Source: Paludibacteraceae bacterium (GTDB taxonomy: Bacteria > Bacteroidota > Bacteroidia > Bacteroidales > Paludibacteraceae). Taken from it: a DNA stretch of 64,000 nt. The notes beneath the pieces are model-generated. The model was not told the DNA's origin. It made no database searches and was given only the letters and a program-made list of their open reading frames with translations. This document shows positions 37,248 through 47,924 of this stretch, in pieces. Position 1 is the stretch's first letter; each line of letters starts with the position of its first letter. The stretch lies in the NCBI GenBank assembly GCA_017559505.1, contig JAFYSF010000056.1:17118-81117 (forward strand), written 5' to 3'. Position numbers and translations under genes: made by a program.

Positions 37248-37278
37248 CAAAGGTAATAAAAAAACTTCATTCCGCAAT
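37248..37278 (-). promoter_or_regulatory. Promoter of structured RNA 1
   Basis: ATTG, 19 bp, TACCTTTG on the minus strand, with the -33 inside the glgP terminator hairpin. Confidence 0.65.
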
Positions 37279-37301
37279 AGCAGAATGAAGTTTTTTTATT
37301 A
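37259..37301 (-). terminator. Terminator of glgP
   Basis: AAACTTCATTC / GAATGAAGTTT stem with a T-run after it on the minus strand, 22 bp behind the glgP stop codon. Confidence 0.85.
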
Positions 37302-37322
37302 TCAATTTGTCTATATCAAAAA

Positions 37323-39893
37323 TTAGATATGTGCCATTTGCAACCAACGAACATAGCAGAAGTTCATACGGTGTGGAAGGTCGGCATGTTTAGGGAACAT
37401 ACGGAAACCATAACGGAACTCTCCACTTTGTTTCAATTTATGCACAAGCTCGAATGTGAGTTTTGAACCTTCAGTTTTAACCACATCAAATTCACAAACT
37501 TCTTGTATATAGTCTTTGCCTTTTTCGCCTTTGTATGTGATAACAAGTTCAACACCAATACCATTATCAACCAAGCCTTTAGTATCTACATCTACAGAGA
37601 AACGAGTTTTATCACCAACAGAAAGACCTCCATCAAGATTTTCAATTGCAACTGGAGTTGTTTCAATTGCATCCCAAGCACGTGCCATAGTAGTTTTCCA
37701 TGCTGCCAATTCACGTGCTTTTGCACAATTATCGGCTGTAACCATATCTGTACGAGCTGAAAGTGGGTTATAGAAACGTGTGATATAGTCGTCAATCATA
37801 CGTTTCATTGTGAAACGTGGAGTGATTTCGGCAATCGATTTCTTAATCCATTGAATCCATTCTGGCGAGTAACCTTTTGTGTTTTTAGCGAAATACAATG
37901 GAATAATTTCATGCTCAAGCATTGAATAGATTGTAGCAGCATCGAGTTGATCTTGGTATGCTTGGTTGTCGTAAGTACGTTTTTCTGTCAACGCCCAACC
38001 TGCACCTTTCACATAACCTTCGTACCACCATCCATCGAGAACTGAGAAGTTGAGAACACCATTCATTTGTGCTTTTTCGCCTGAAGTACCTGATGCTTCG
38101 AGTGGACGAGTTGGAGTATTCAACCAAATATCAACACCTGAAATCAAACGTTTAGCAAGACGCATATCGTAGTTTTCAAGGAAGATGATTTTGCCAAGGA
38201 ATTGTGGCATACGCGAAATTTCAACAATGCGTTTAATCAAACCTTGACCACCACCATCTGCTGGGTGAGCCTTACCTGTGAAGAGGAATTGCACTGGATG
38301 AACTGGGTCATTTACAATTTTCTCAAGACGTTCGAGGTCAGTGAACAAAAGGTGAGCACGTTTATATGTAGCAAAACGACGACCGAAACCGATAATCAAA
38401 GCGTTAGGATTGATACGTTCGAGGATAGATACGATTTTCGATGGGTCGTTTTGGTTTTTCAACCAAGTCATCGTAAATTGATCTTTGATATAAGTGATCA
38501 ATTTGTTTTTCAACGCTGTGCGAGTAGCCCAAATTTCTTCGTCTGGCACATTGTTGATTGCGCTCCAAATCTTCATGTTAGATTGGTCGCCATAGAATGT
38601 TTTATCGAAATATTTTTCGTAAAGAGCTTTCCATTCCGAAGTTGCCCAAGTTGGCATGTGAACACCGTTAGTTACATAACTAACGTGAAGTTCTTCTGGA
38701 AGATAACCTTTCCAAATTGGGTTAAACATCTCTTGGCTCACTTTACCGTGCAACCAGCTCACACCATTAACTGCTTGGCATGTGTTACAAGCAAATACCG
38801 ACATAGAGAATTTCTCGTTAGAACCTGGATTTTCACGACCCATATCCATAAGCTCGATCCAAGAGATACCAAGTTTAGCAGGATATTCGCCCATATATTT
38901 ACCAAAGAGACCTTCATCGAAGCTATCGTGACCAGCTGGCACTGGAGTATGCACTGTATAAAGGCTTGATGCACCAACTACTTCAAGAGCTTCTTGAATA
39001 TTAAGACCTTTAGCTACATTATCAGCAAGACGTTGAAGGTTCAAGAATGCAGCGTGACCTTCGTTACAGTGATAAAGTTTTTGATCAATACCAAGTTTTT
39101 GAAGTGTAAGAACACCACCGATACCAAGCATAATCTCTTGTTTAATACGGTTTTCCCAGTCGCCACCATAGAGTTGGTGAGTGATTTGACGGTCAAATTC
39201 GCTATTGAGTTCCATATCTGTATCAAGAAGGAACAAAGGCACACGACCCACTTGTGCTTTCCATACGTTAGCATAAACTACGCGATTTGGATAAGGCACT
39301 TCAACTACCACTGGATGACCTTCTGCATCTTTCACTTGAGTAATTGGCAAGTGGCTGAATTGTTGTGCTTCGTAATTAGCAATTTGTTGACCATCAACAC
39401 TAAGTGTTTGTGTGAAATAACCAAAACGATACAAGAAACCGATAGCCACCATATTCACATTGCTATCTGATGCCTCTTTTATATAGTCACCAGCAAGAAC
39501 ACCAAGACCGCCTGAATAAATTTTAAGGTGATCAGTCAAACCATATTCCATTGAGAAATAAGCAACTGAAGGCACATCTGTACGGTGTTTTTCGCTCATA
39601 TATGCAGTATATTTTGCATATACTTTATCAAGCTCTGCAAGATATTCTTTGTCTGCAGCCAATTCGTTCAAACGCTCCAAACGTGCATTTTCAAGCATGC
39701 TAATTGGATTATGACGACAATCAGACCACATTTTTTCGTCCATTTGACGGAACAATTTCTTTGCATCAACATTCCACACCCACCAAAGGTTATGTGCAAT
39801 TTCATCAAGATGTTGTAGTTCTTCTGGCAAGCGAGTTTTTACTGTGAAGTCCACAAAATTTGGCTCATTCACATGATTTACTTTTACTTCCAT
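37323..39893 (-). CDS. glgP: Alpha-glucan (glycogen) phosphorylase
   Basis: Phosphorolysis of alpha-1,4-glucan to glucose 1-phosphate. 856 residues of the GT35 type with [10 protein letters not shown] near residue 105, the substrate region [10 protein letters not shown], and the PLP-binding segment [17 protein letters not shown] (Lys in GEKAQMNG) near residue 605. It follows glycogen synthase by 79 bp in one operon, so synthesis and mobilisation of the same polymer are co-expressed. Confidence 0.94.
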   Translation of the reverse strand: MEVKVNHVNEPNFVDFTVKTRLPEELQHLDEIAHNLWWVWNVDAKKLFRQMDEKMWSDCRHNPISMLENARLERLNELAADKEYLAELDKVYAKYTAYMSEKHRTDVPSVAYFSMEYGLTDHLKIYSGGLGVLAGDYIKEASDSNVNMVAIGFLYRFGYFTQTLSVDGQQIANYEAQQFSHLPITQVKDAEGHPVVVEVPYPNRVVYANVWKAQVGRVPLFLLDTDMELNSEFDRQITHQLYGGDWENRIKQEIMLGIGGVLTLQKLGIDQKLYHCNEGHAAFLNLQRLADNVAKGLNIQEALEVVGASSLYTVHTPVPAGHDSFDEGLFGKYMGEYPAKLGISWIELMDMGRENPGSNEKFSMSVFACNTCQAVNGVSWLHGKVSQEMFNPIWKGYLPEELHVSYVTNGVHMPTWATSEWKALYEKYFDKTFYGDQSNMKIWSAINNVPDEEIWATRTALKNKLITYIKDQFTMTWLKNQNDPSKIVSILERINPNALIIGFGRRFATYKRAHLLFTDLERLEKIVNDPVHPVQFLFTGKAHPADGGGQGLIKRIVEISRMPQFLGKIIFLENYDMRLAKRLISGVDIWLNTPTRPLEASGTSGEKAQMNGVLNFSVLDGWWYEGYVKGAGWALTEKRTYDNQAYQDQLDAATIYSMLEHEIIPLYFAKNTKGYSPEWIQWIKKSIAEITPRFTMKRMIDDYITRFYNPLSARTDMVTADNCAKARELAAWKTTMARAWDAIETTPVAIENLDGGLSVGDKTRFSVDVDTKGLVDNGIGVELVITYKGEKGKDYIQEVCEFDVVKTEGSKLTFELVHKLKQSGEFRYGFRMFPKHADLPHRMNFCYVRWLQMAHI

Positions 39894-39972
39894 TGTGTTA
39901 ATTAAATTTACCTTTTTATTTTATTTTTTATTAAAATTAAATTCTTAAAACACTTAGACAAATAATTGTGAT

Positions 39973-41574
39973 TTATGCATTGTGCATTTTGCTTTGTCTA
40001 AGGGCTATATCATAAGCCACTTTGTAATGTTTAAAGAAATGTTTCCATTGTGCTTTTTTAGCATAGGCTTGTGCCGCAGTTTTCACCGTCTTCATCTGTT
40101 TAGCATCATCTGCAATCTCCATAATGCGCTCAATTTGAGCAACAATTTCATCACTAACAGCATCAAAATTATGGTCACCACGTTTCACTACACCAACGCC
40201 TAATTCAATACTTTGTCCTTCAGCATTCACCCAACGACCAAAACCCGACAAGTTAGTTGTAATCGTAGGCACCGCAAATGCCACACTCTCCATTGGCGTA
40301 TAACCCCATGGCTCATAATATGATGGGAATACAGTAAAATCAAATCCTGCTAATAAATCATAATACGACATATTAAATATGCCATCATCACCCATCAAAT
40401 ATGCAGGCACAAATATCACCTTCACACGACTATCTATCGAATTATTAAATCCATAGAAACGAAATGCATTCGATACTGGGTCGTTCCATGGCTCTACAAG
40501 TTGATGTGTTGTGTAACAATCTCCATGTTGCGACAAATCTTTTGCTCCTTGTTGCCATCCTGGCACTAAAATAAACGCCACAAGTTGCCCACTGCCATTA
40601 TGATTCAACTTATTCAATGCGTTTATATACAAGTCGATACCTTTATTTTTATATTCATATCGACCTGAGATAGCACACAATTTTGCATCATTTGCCACTG
40701 GATAACCAAGCAATTCTGATGCTACTTCAAGCAATTTTGCACGCGAACACTTAGCCAACTCCGTCAATGCTTTGCCTTTTGGCACAAAGTCAAGTTCAAA
40801 ACCATTAGGTGTAACCTCCGCAGAACGTATTTCCAACAATTGACCACACTCATCATCTGTAATTTCACTCACTGTTGTAAAGCAATCAGCCAAATGCGCT
40901 GCACGTTTCTCAATAGAATGCTTACTTTCTACATTCAACTCTTGCGCCATTTGATCACCAAAATATCCTGGCATATAATCATACAATGGTTTGCCATTGC
41001 CAGCTATCGAACGTCCTACTGTTGTTGCATGTGTTGTAAACAATGTTGCTATACGAGGCTCAAAATATTTCAAATAACAAAGCCCAAATCCTGTCATCCA
41101 CTCATTAAAATGAGCTACAACCTTTTGGTTTTCTAACTTATAGTAGTCATAAAACGCATGCATCACCATACCCGATACATAACCAAACATGCTCGCTTCA
41201 TCATAATCGCCATAGGCATGCAACGAATCAACCTTAGCTGTTTCCCACATCAAGCCATATATCTCATCTTTTTGAGCATACAACGGAGTAAAATCCACTA
41301 AAATTGCTAACGGACGACCAGGCACAGTCCAACGTCCCACACGCACTTTAAGACCAAATCGCTCCATCACATACTCTGCAAAACCCTCCAACTCTTGCGT
41401 TGGCTCAAAATAGATTGACTCTTGCTTTTTCCAAACATCTGGTCCTACAAATACAACATTATTCTCCCCGACAAATTCAACCATCGACTGCGCGCGAGTT
41501 GACAAAACGGCATAAATTCCACCTATTTTATTACAAACTTCCCAACTCGTTTCAAATATATAATTAGGTTTCAT
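39973..41574 (-). CDS. Glycogen synthase, GT3 (eukaryotic-like) type
   Basis: 533 residues. The N-terminal ETSWEVCNKIGGIYAVLSTR matches the EVxNKVGGIYTV signature of GT3 synthases, not the KTGGLADV of bacterial GlgA (GT5). The C-terminal glycosyltransferase part has PSYYEPWGYTPMESVAF with the catalytic E-x7-E pattern. GT3 enzymes use UDP-glucose; this donor is inferred. Bacteroidota commonly have this form. First gene of the glycogen operon. Confidence 0.9.
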   Translation of the reverse strand: MKPNYIFETSWEVCNKIGGIYAVLSTRAQSMVEFVGENNVVFVGPDVWKKQESIYFEPTQELEGFAEYVMERFGLKVRVGRWTVPGRPLAILVDFTPLYAQKDEIYGLMWETAKVDSLHAYGDYDEASMFGYVSGMVMHAFYDYYKLENQKVVAHFNEWMTGFGLCYLKYFEPRIATLFTTHATTVGRSIAGNGKPLYDYMPGYFGDQMAQELNVESKHSIEKRAAHLADCFTTVSEITDDECGQLLEIRSAEVTPNGFELDFVPKGKALTELAKCSRAKLLEVASELLGYPVANDAKLCAISGRYEYKNKGIDLYINALNKLNHNGSGQLVAFILVPGWQQGAKDLSQHGDCYTTHQLVEPWNDPVSNAFRFYGFNNSIDSRVKVIFVPAYLMGDDGIFNMSYYDLLAGFDFTVFPSYYEPWGYTPMESVAFAVPTITTNLSGFGRWVNAEGQSIELGVGVVKRGDHNFDAVSDEIVAQIERIMEIADDAKQMKTVKTAAQAYAKKAQWKHFFKHYKVAYDIALRQSKMHNA

Positions 41575-41650
41575 ACTCTTTCAAACATTAAAGACAATTG
41601 ATAAAAAAACATCTTTATCTAGTAAAAATACTATGTGAAAATTAAAAATG

Positions 41651-41682
41651 CAAAGTTACATAAAGATTTTTAGATATACAAA
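41651..41682 (-). promoter_or_regulatory. Promoter of the glycogen operon
   Basis: TTTG, 20 bp, TAACTTTG on the minus strand, about 75 bp before the start codon. Confidence 0.7.
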
Positions 41683-41831
41683 CATTTTAGCAAATATTTT
41701 CAAATAAGGAATACACCCATTTTAGCGCCTAAAACAACTATTACTACTGTAAATCAGAAACTTTAATACTAAATGTAATTAATACATTAACAAACTAAAA
41801 ACATGTTATAAAACATATTTTTCACATAAAA

Positions 41832-41863
41832 ACAAAAGAGACGCAAAATATTGCATCTCTTTC
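41832..41863 (-). terminator. Terminator of the lpx operon
   Basis: Stem AGAGATGCAA / TTGCGTCTCT (one mismatch) with T-rich sequence downstream on the minus strand, behind lpxA. Confidence 0.65.
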
Positions 41864-41895
41864 TAAATATATACCATTTACATTTACCTTTTATC

Positions 41896-42663
41896 CTATT
41901 TTATAATTCCTCGAGCCGAATTACGCACAAAAAGCAATATCTCATCACGTTCTGCTGTTGCAAGAAACTCCGATTCTATTTTTGCTATTGCATCTGTTGT
42001 ATTCAATCCTGAATTATATATCAATCTATAAATATCTTGTACATTATTTATCTGCTCATTTGTGTACCCACGACGACGCAACCCGATAGAATTGATACCT
42101 GCGTACGTAATAGGCTCTCTGCCTACAGTAACAAATGGAGGAATATCTTTCGTCACCTTCGAGCCGCCTTGTATCATCGTATGTTTACCAATATGCGTAA
42201 ATTGATGCACTAATGTTCCACCTCCAATAACAGCAAAATCAGCCACTTCAACCTCTCCTGCCAACTGCGTCGAGTTACTCATGATAATGTTGTTACCCAA
42301 AATGCAATCATGTGCCACATGGCAATACGCCATAATCAAACAATTATCTCCAATAATCGTTTTTCCACGAGAAGCAGTTCCTCTATGCACTGTCGCACAC
42401 TCACGAATTGTTGTATTATTACCAATTATCACAAGCGAATCTTCCCCTTTGAATTTCAAGTCTTGAGGTTCTGCACCTATCACTGCGCCAGGAAAAACCG
42501 TACAATTCTCCCCAATACGTGTACCTGAAAGTATCACTGCATTACTACGAATACGCGAACCTGCACCAATAACCACATTTTTATCAATAGTAACAAATGG
42601 TTCAATCACCACATTGTCTGCAATTTTTGCTTCTGGGTGAATATATGCTAATGGTTGTTTCAT
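41896..42663 (-). CDS. lpxA: UDP-N-acetylglucosamine O-acyltransferase
   Basis: First step of lipid A synthesis. 255 residues: left-handed beta-helix of hexapeptide repeats (IGENCTVFPGAVIGAEPQDL), the catalytic His region AYCHVAHDC, and a C-terminal helical domain (GLRRRGYTNEQINNVQDIYR). Last gene of the lpxD-lpxC/fabZ-lpxA run, 44 bp after the fusion gene. Confidence 0.96.
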   Translation of the reverse strand: MKQPLAYIHPEAKIADNVVIEPFVTIDKNVVIGAGSRIRSNAVILSGTRIGENCTVFPGAVIGAEPQDLKFKGEDSLVIIGNNTTIRECATVHRGTASRGKTIIGDNCLIMAYCHVAHDCILGNNIIMSNSTQLAGEVEVADFAVIGGGTLVHQFTHIGKHTMIQGGSKVTKDIPPFVTVGREPITYAGINSIGLRRRGYTNEQINNVQDIYRLIYNSGLNTTDAIAKIESEFLATAERDEILLFVRNSARGIIK

Positions 42664-42707
42664 ATTTAATCTTAAATATCAAGCAATGAGATTATCATCA
42701 CTAATTA

Positions 42708-44090
42708 TTATTTATTCTTAACTATTTGTGCTGTCATTTCTGCTTCTGTGGTAATCTTACCATTCACAAAACAATAACCTTTGATTGTAGCCAAACCACG
42801 ACGTATTGGCGAAGTCAACATCACTTTCATCACAATTGTATCGCCTGGCACCACTTTGTTACGGAATTTCACGCCGTCAATTTTCAAGAAATATGTCGAA
42901 TATGCTTTAGGGTCTTCTACTTGCGACAACACAAGAATACCCGCACATTGTGCCATTGCCTCTACATGCAACACACCTGGCATAACTGGTTCGTCTGGGA
43001 AGTGACCAATAAAATGCATTTCGTTGAATGTTGCATTTTTAATTGCTACGATATGATTATCTCCCACTTCCATCACTTTGTCAACCAAAAGGAATGGATA
43101 GCGGTGTGGCAACAATTCTTTGATTTGGTTAATATCAAGCACTGGTTTTGCATCAATTGCAATCACTGGCGCAAACACCTCTTGTTTGCGTATCTCTTTA
43201 CGAATTTGTTTTGCAAAAGCGGTATTCACTCCATGACCTGGACAAACAGCTATAACACGACCTTTTATTGGGCGACCTATCAATGCCAAGTCACCAATCA
43301 CATCAAGCAATTTATGACGTGCTGGCTCATTATCAAATTGCAATGGTCCATTCAAATAACCTAATTCCGACACTTGTGGTGCTGTTTGACCCAAAAGTGC
43401 TGCTATTTTTTCCAATTGACCTTGCTCTGCTTCTTGATCATAAATCACCAATGCATTATTCAAATCGCCACCTTTAATCAATCCTGCTTCTACCAACTGT
43501 GCTATCTCGCGAACAAACACAAACGTACGACATCCAGCCACTTCTGCCTCAAAATCTTTCATCGAATCGAGTATTGCATATTGATTTCCCAACACACAAG
43601 AATCATAGCTTACCATCGCTTGAGCCGAAAATTCTGTATCTGGCAATATCGTAATTGAAGATTTTCCATCTTCCGAAGTAAACACTTTTTTCGATGTCAC
43701 TTCATAATACTCTTTCTCTGCCGATTGCTCTTCTACACCTACACTATTTATCGCTTCAATAAATGGTTTTGCACTACCATCGAGAATAGGAAATTCTGGC
43801 GCATTCACCTCTAACACACAGTTATCCACACCAACTGCATACAACGCTGCCATACAGTGTTCTATGGTACTAACCTTAACATCTCCTTTCGCTAAAACTG
43901 TTCCTCTTTCTGTAGCTATTACATTCTCTGCCAATGCAGGAATTTCGTTATCTATCTCTAAATCAACACGACGCACCACTCGACCGGTATTCTCTGCCGC
44001 TGGTTTCACGGTCAACACTACGTTCAATCCCGTATGCAATCCTTTACCTTCTAAGGTAAATGGAGCCTTTAATGTCAATTGTTTTGCCAT
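42708..44090 (-). CDS. lpxC/fabZ: Bifunctional LpxC deacetylase / FabZ dehydratase
   Basis: 460 residues, a fusion typical of Bacteroidota. Residues 1 to about 310 are UDP-3-O-acyl-GlcNAc deacetylase (HCMAALYAVGVDNC zinc histidine, ARHKLLDVIGDLAL, CPGHGVNTAFAKQI). From about residue 320 comes 3-hydroxyacyl-ACP dehydratase (LLPHRYPFLLVDKV and the active-site region GHFPDEPVMPGVLHVEAMAQ). The fusion links the committed step of lipid A synthesis with fatty-acid elongation, which compete for the same acyl-ACP. Confidence 0.97.
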   Translation of the reverse strand: MAKQLTLKAPFTLEGKGLHTGLNVVLTVKPAAENTGRVVRRVDLEIDNEIPALAENVIATERGTVLAKGDVKVSTIEHCMAALYAVGVDNCVLEVNAPEFPILDGSAKPFIEAINSVGVEEQSAEKEYYEVTSKKVFTSEDGKSSITILPDTEFSAQAMVSYDSCVLGNQYAILDSMKDFEAEVAGCRTFVFVREIAQLVEAGLIKGGDLNNALVIYDQEAEQGQLEKIAALLGQTAPQVSELGYLNGPLQFDNEPARHKLLDVIGDLALIGRPIKGRVIAVCPGHGVNTAFAKQIRKEIRKQEVFAPVIAIDAKPVLDINQIKELLPHRYPFLLVDKVMEVGDNHIVAIKNATFNEMHFIGHFPDEPVMPGVLHVEAMAQCAGILVLSQVEDPKAYSTYFLKIDGVKFRNKVVPGDTIVMKVMLTSPIRRGLATIKGYCFVNGKITTEAEMTAQIVKNK

Positions 44091-44097
44091 ATTATTT

Positions 44098-45120
44098 CTA
44101 TTTCAATTTCTTTTCTAAATCATAAATTTTGCGCGCCAAGTCGGGCAATTGTTTTTGCAATACATTCAATTTTCTGAATCCCATAATTGGCATCACCGGA
44201 TAACCCTGCCACACCTGATTTGGCTCTTTTATATTACTTGTTACCCCTGATTTGCCACCAAAAATCGACCCATCGGCAACCGTAATATGTCCTGTAACTC
44301 CAACTTGTCCTCCAAACATACAACGCTTACCTATTTTTGTCGATCCTGCTATACCTGTTTGTGCGGCAATCACCGTATCTTCTCCTATCTCCACATTATG
44401 AGCCACTTGCACAAGATTGTCTATCTTCACTCCTCTACGAATTATCGTAGAACCCATCGTTGCTCTATCTATCGTTGCATTCGCACCCAACTCTACATCG
44501 TCCTCTATTACAACATTCCCTATTTGCGGAATTTTATGATAATGCCCTTCTGCATCTGGCGCATGCCCAAATCCATCACTACCCACAACTGCCCCTGCAT
44601 GCAACACACAACGCTTACCTACTCTACACCCTTCATAAATCTTCACCCCTGCATAAATCACACTATCTTCACCTATCACTACATCATCATCTATAACTGT
44701 ATTTGCATAAATCTTCACATTATCTCCTATCTCCACATTTGCTCCAATCACCACAAAAGCCCCCACATAAACATTCTCTCCCAATTTAGCTGTTTCATGA
44801 ATATCCGATTTCGCACTGATTCCTTGCTTTTTAGGCTTTAAACTATCTACCAAAGTGAGCAGTTTCGCCAAACATTCATACGCATTATCTACTCGTATCA
44901 ATGTTGTCGTCAATGGTCGCTCCGCCACAAAATCCCTATTCACCAAGCAAGCCGATGCTTGAGTGGTATATATATATTGTGTATATTTAGGATTCGACAA
45001 AAAAGTCAATGTCCCAGGACGCCCCTCCTCAATCTTCGACAATTCCGCCACTTTCAACGCGCCATCTCCTTCCACCGTTCCCTTCAAATAATCAGCAATC
45101 TGCTGCACTGTAAATTCCAT
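44098..45120 (-). CDS. lpxD: UDP-3-O-(3-hydroxyacyl)glucosamine N-acyltransferase
   Basis: Third step of lipid A synthesis. The start at 45120 ([12 protein letters not shown]) gives 340 residues; the TTG three codons upstream is unlikely. N-terminal uridine-binding domain, then hexapeptide repeats, catalytic His in [10 protein letters not shown], and a C-terminal helix. It ends 7 bp before the lpxC/fabZ gene. Confidence 0.96.
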   Translation of the reverse strand: MEFTVQQIADYLKGTVEGDGALKVAELSKIEEGRPGTLTFLSNPKYTQYIYTTQASACLVNRDFVAERPLTTTLIRVDNAYECLAKLLTLVDSLKPKKQGISAKSDIHETAKLGENVYVGAFVVIGANVEIGDNVKIYANTVIDDDVVIGEDSVIYAGVKIYEGCRVGKRCVLHAGAVVGSDGFGHAPDAEGHYHKIPQIGNVVIEDDVELGANATIDRATMGSTIIRRGVKIDNLVQVAHNVEIGEDTVIAAQTGIAGSTKIGKRCMFGGQVGVTGHITVADGSIFGGKSGVTSNIKEPNQVWQGYPVMPIMGFRKLNVLQKQLPDLARKIYDLEKKLK

Positions 45121-45125
45121 ATATT

Positions 45126-45163
45126 TCAAAGTTGAGTGTTGAGTGTTGAGTGTTGAGTGTTAA
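45126..45163. repeat. Heptanucleotide repeat (GTGTTGA)
   Basis: Four to five GTGTTGA units in the 107-bp spacer before lpxD; followed by a few ATTCCTC/ACTCCTA heptads around 45203-45232. Confidence 0.8.
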
Positions 45164-45227
45164 TTCCTCAACCAAACAACCTCCAACATTATTAATTATA
45201 ATTCATTCCTCACTCCTAATTCCTCAT

Positions 45228-46460
45228 TCATTTATATATCGGCATATAAAACAAATATCTCTTCTCTATCACCTCTCTCATCATATCCACATTCATCATA
45301 TCCGACGCATGCGCCACATCATCCAAACGTCCATCGCCATACATAATCATAATATTTGCTCCATCTGGATTATATGTGTTACTTCTCACCGACTCTTCTA
45401 CATAAAAATATTGAGCTAAATCTTCATCTATACCAAATTTATCGGCATACTGACGTTTCAAATTTTCGGCATTATACAACAACATATCGTCGCCCGACAC
45501 TGCCTTAAAGAATCTACGTTCTATGAATCCTTTCGACAACTCGCTCAACACCACATCTTCCGACTTCATCCACACCTTCACTGCCGACATCACATCCACG
45601 TCATCCAACTCAACATATCTTTTCAACACATAATCCGTATCAAACAAACTCGCATCTACATCATTCTCCAAAAAATATTTCAATGCTGGTGTTGCAAACA
45701 AATCAACTCCACTTTTAATCAATTCTTTAGCTCTACGCAATATATTCACCAACATCTTTTCTGCCGCCACCGAAGTCTTATGCAAATAAACTTGCCAATA
45801 CATAAATCTTCGTGCTACCAAAAAATTCTCAATCGAATATATTCCTTTTGCCTCAACCACCAACTTATCATCCGACACATTCAACATTTTTATAATTCGA
45901 GCTGCACCAATCGAACCCTCCATCACTCCCGTAAAGAAACAATCCCTACACAAATAATCCATCCTATCCATATCCAACTGCGACGAAATCAACTGATGCA
46001 AAAATCTCTTTTCGTATTTATCCGTAAAAATACTTATTGCCAACGACAATCGTCCTCCCATCTCCTCATTTATCAACTCCATCATTTTGAGCGACAACTC
46101 TTCATGCGAAACGCCTTTTATAATCGTATGCTCCAACACATGCGAAAATGGCCCATGCCCAATATCATGCAACAACATCGCTGCCAACACACCATTCTCC
46201 TCTGCTGGCGTAATCACCTGCCCTTTCAATCTCAACTGTTTAACCGCCTCTCCTACCAAATGCATCGCACCCAACGAATGTTGGAATCTCGTATGCTGAG
46301 CTCCGGGATACACCACATTTGCCAATCCCAACTGTTTAATGCGAGTCAACCTCTGAAACAACGGATGTTGCACCAACTCATAAATCAACTCATTGGGGAT
46401 TGTTATAAACCCCAACACAGGGTCATTTATAATCTTATTCTTATTTCTCGCCGAAAACAT
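45228..46460 (-). CDS. HD-domain phosphohydrolase (YwfO/dGTPase-like)
   Basis: 410 residues. Metal-binding HD signature HTRFQHSLGAMHL near residue 55 and LLHDIGHGPFSHVLEH near residue 97. Related proteins hydrolyse dNTPs or nucleotide alarmones; the substrate is not determined here. It overlaps nothing but lies 1 bp after the Wzz-like gene and upstream of lpxD, an arrangement common in Bacteroidota. Confidence 0.88.
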   Translation of the reverse strand: MFSARNKNKIINDPVLGFITIPNELIYELVQHPLFQRLTRIKQLGLANVVYPGAQHTRFQHSLGAMHLVGEAVKQLRLKGQVITPAEENGVLAAMLLHDIGHGPFSHVLEHTIIKGVSHEELSLKMMELINEEMGGRLSLAISIFTDKYEKRFLHQLISSQLDMDRMDYLCRDCFFTGVMEGSIGAARIIKMLNVSDDKLVVEAKGIYSIENFLVARRFMYWQVYLHKTSVAAEKMLVNILRRAKELIKSGVDLFATPALKYFLENDVDASLFDTDYVLKRYVELDDVDVMSAVKVWMKSEDVVLSELSKGFIERRFFKAVSGDDMLLYNAENLKRQYADKFGIDEDLAQYFYVEESVRSNTYNPDGANIMIMYGDGRLDDVAHASDMMNVDMMREVIEKRYLFYMPIYK

Positions 46461-46461
46461 C

Positions 46462-47391
46462 CTATTTCTCTTTCAAATAAGCTACAATAATTCCTCTATA
46501 TCTATGCACTAAAGCCACAAGCATACCCAAAATTCCACCTATCATCAAACCTATAGCATATTTATACACCGGTGGCAAGAAATAAGGCACAAACGGAGTC
46601 TGGAAATTGATAATCTCAGGTGTCAACATATCTTGCATTTCCAAATGATTCTTATGCTCCAACACAACCATCATTGCGTCATAATACAAGCTTTGCTTAC
46701 TTCCAATAATAAAGTCCTTATGCTCCATCATCACCACACTACGAGGTCTCTCAAAATAGTCGTATGTCGAAAAACTATCCAATCGAGCCATCTCTCTCGT
46801 GAAATAATCCAAACGGTCCTTTTGTATTGCTTTGCAACGCTCAAACGCCTTAACCAAATACTCTTGCGAATTAAAAAAGTTCTTCAATGCAACCTCAAAC
46901 GATGTCAAATCATCCATCCCTTTCACTTTCAACACCAAGTGAATTCTATCTCTCATCACAAGATTTATCGTATCACTCAAACTTACTCGTCTATCTTCAT
47001 CAATATAATCCACCACCGAGTCCGCATTGCAGTCAATCACATTATAGAAATCCAATCTACTAAATGCATCAAGCAATTCTTCCGACAAACCATATTCTAT
47101 TTTCTCCGATCTTGGCAACATCAAAAAGTCTATAATCCCCTCTTGCACAACCTCACGCATCCCCTCAGCATACACTATCGTAGAATGTCCCTTATATGTA
47201 GTAGCAAAGGGTTTCGACCACAACCATCCAGCCAAAACACCCAAAGCAGCAAACAAAAACACAACCCAAAAATATTGCAATCCCAAACGCACCAAACTCA
47301 AAAACAACATAGCAACATTTTTAACCAATTTACTTAACGCTTTAAAACAAAGCAAAATAAAATCAAATAAACTCATATCTCTATTTTCCAT
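46462..47391 (-). CDS. Wzz-like membrane protein
   Basis: The ATG at 47391 (MENRDMSLFDF) follows a good promoter by about 30 bp; upstream in-frame codons lie before the transcript start. The resulting 309 residues have a membrane helix near 45-60 (YFWVVFLFAALGVLAG), a long periplasmic part with charged helices, and a second helix near the C-terminus (YAIGLMIGGILGMLVAL). This two-helix layout recalls chain-length determinants, but the typical proline-rich motif is weak, so the function is uncertain. First gene of the lpx operon. Confidence 0.65.
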   Translation of the reverse strand: MENRDMSLFDFILLCFKALSKLVKNVAMLFLSLVRLGLQYFWVVFLFAALGVLAGWLWSKPFATTYKGHSTIVYAEGMREVVQEGIIDFLMLPRSEKIEYGLSEELLDAFSRLDFYNVIDCNADSVVDYIDEDRRVSLSDTINLVMRDRIHLVLKVKGMDDLTSFEVALKNFFNSQEYLVKAFERCKAIQKDRLDYFTREMARLDSFSTYDYFERPRSVVMMEHKDFIIGSKQSLYYDAMMVVLEHKNHLEMQDMLTPEIINFQTPFVPYFLPPVYKYAIGLMIGGILGMLVALVHRYRGIIVAYLKEK

Positions 47392-47419
47392 AATAATTCG
47401 GTATATAATTAATAATCTG

Positions 47420-47451
47420 CAAAGATACAAAAAAAAACTGAACCCCACAAT
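47420..47451 (-). promoter_or_regulatory. Promoter of the Wzz-like/HD/lpx operon
   Basis: ATTG, 20 bp, TATCTTTG on the minus strand, 28 bp before the chosen ATG. Confidence 0.75.
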
Positions 47452-47499
47452 ACCCCCACACTTCTCATTCCTAATTCCCAATTCCTCATTCCTAACTGC

Positions 47500-47675
47500 G
47501 GTTCTTCGTCAACTTAGTTGAAAGTATTATAAGAGCATATCCTCTAAACTAAAAATAAACACTCAAAACTATGATAACCCGATATTCTCCCCCTGTTTTA
47601 GGGGGAGTACCCGAAGGGGGAGGGGGTTATGTAAAGCAACGAATGTATTTCTTTCAACTAAACTGACGAAGAACC
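47500..47675 (+). mobile_element. MITE-like inverted-repeat element, copy A
   Basis: 176 bp with 25-bp terminal inverted repeats (GGTTCTTCGTCA...; 23 of 25 match) ending GGTTC/GAACC, no ORF, and an internal CCCCCT-GTTTT-AGGGGG hairpin. The 8-bp sequence CTAACTGC flanks both ends directly (47492-47499 and 47676-47683), as expected of a target-site duplication. Copy B is at 59864-60042 in the opposite orientation. Confidence 0.82.
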
Positions 47676-47703
47676 CTAACTGCTACCTACCTTCAACATA
47701 GGA

Positions 47704-47774
47704 TAAATATACTATAAATATACCATAAATATACCATAAATATACTATAAATATAGGATAAATATACTATAAAG
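47704..47774 (+). repeat. 11-bp AT-rich tandem array, copy 2
   Basis: Six to seven units of TAAATATACTA with variants ending ACCA and AGGA; flanked by ACCTTCAACATAGGATA and TAAAGCAACC exactly like copy 1. It lies 21 bp from the MITE-like element's target duplication. Confidence 0.88.
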
Positions 47775-47861
47775 CAACCATCGCCCAAGCCCCGCCACCC
47801 CTCTCTCATCACTCAAAACAAGAAAAAAAACAAATCACTTTCACATTCCAACTTTTTTTCG

Positions 47862-47869
47862 TATCTTTG
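47862..47869 (+). promoter_or_regulatory. -7 promoter element of the C1 peptidase gene
   Basis: TATCTTTG, about 56 bp before the start codon; the -33 position reads CTTT, a weak match. Confidence 0.6.
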
Positions 47870-47924
47870 CCCCCAAATATCAATTGCTCAATTACTAACC
47901 CCAAAAACAATACTAAAAGCAATT

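Larger units (their letters stand above)
41575..41895. other. Gene-free spacer between lpxA and glycogen synthase
   Basis: Holds the glycogen-operon promoter near 41651-41682 and the lpxA terminator near 41830-41863; otherwise AT-rich sequence with nothing recognisable. Confidence 0.7.

Noticed and set aside
44287..44841. 184-codon plus-strand ORF within lpxD
   Set aside because: Antisense shadow of a well-supported lpxD gene with repetitive His/Tyr-rich translation.
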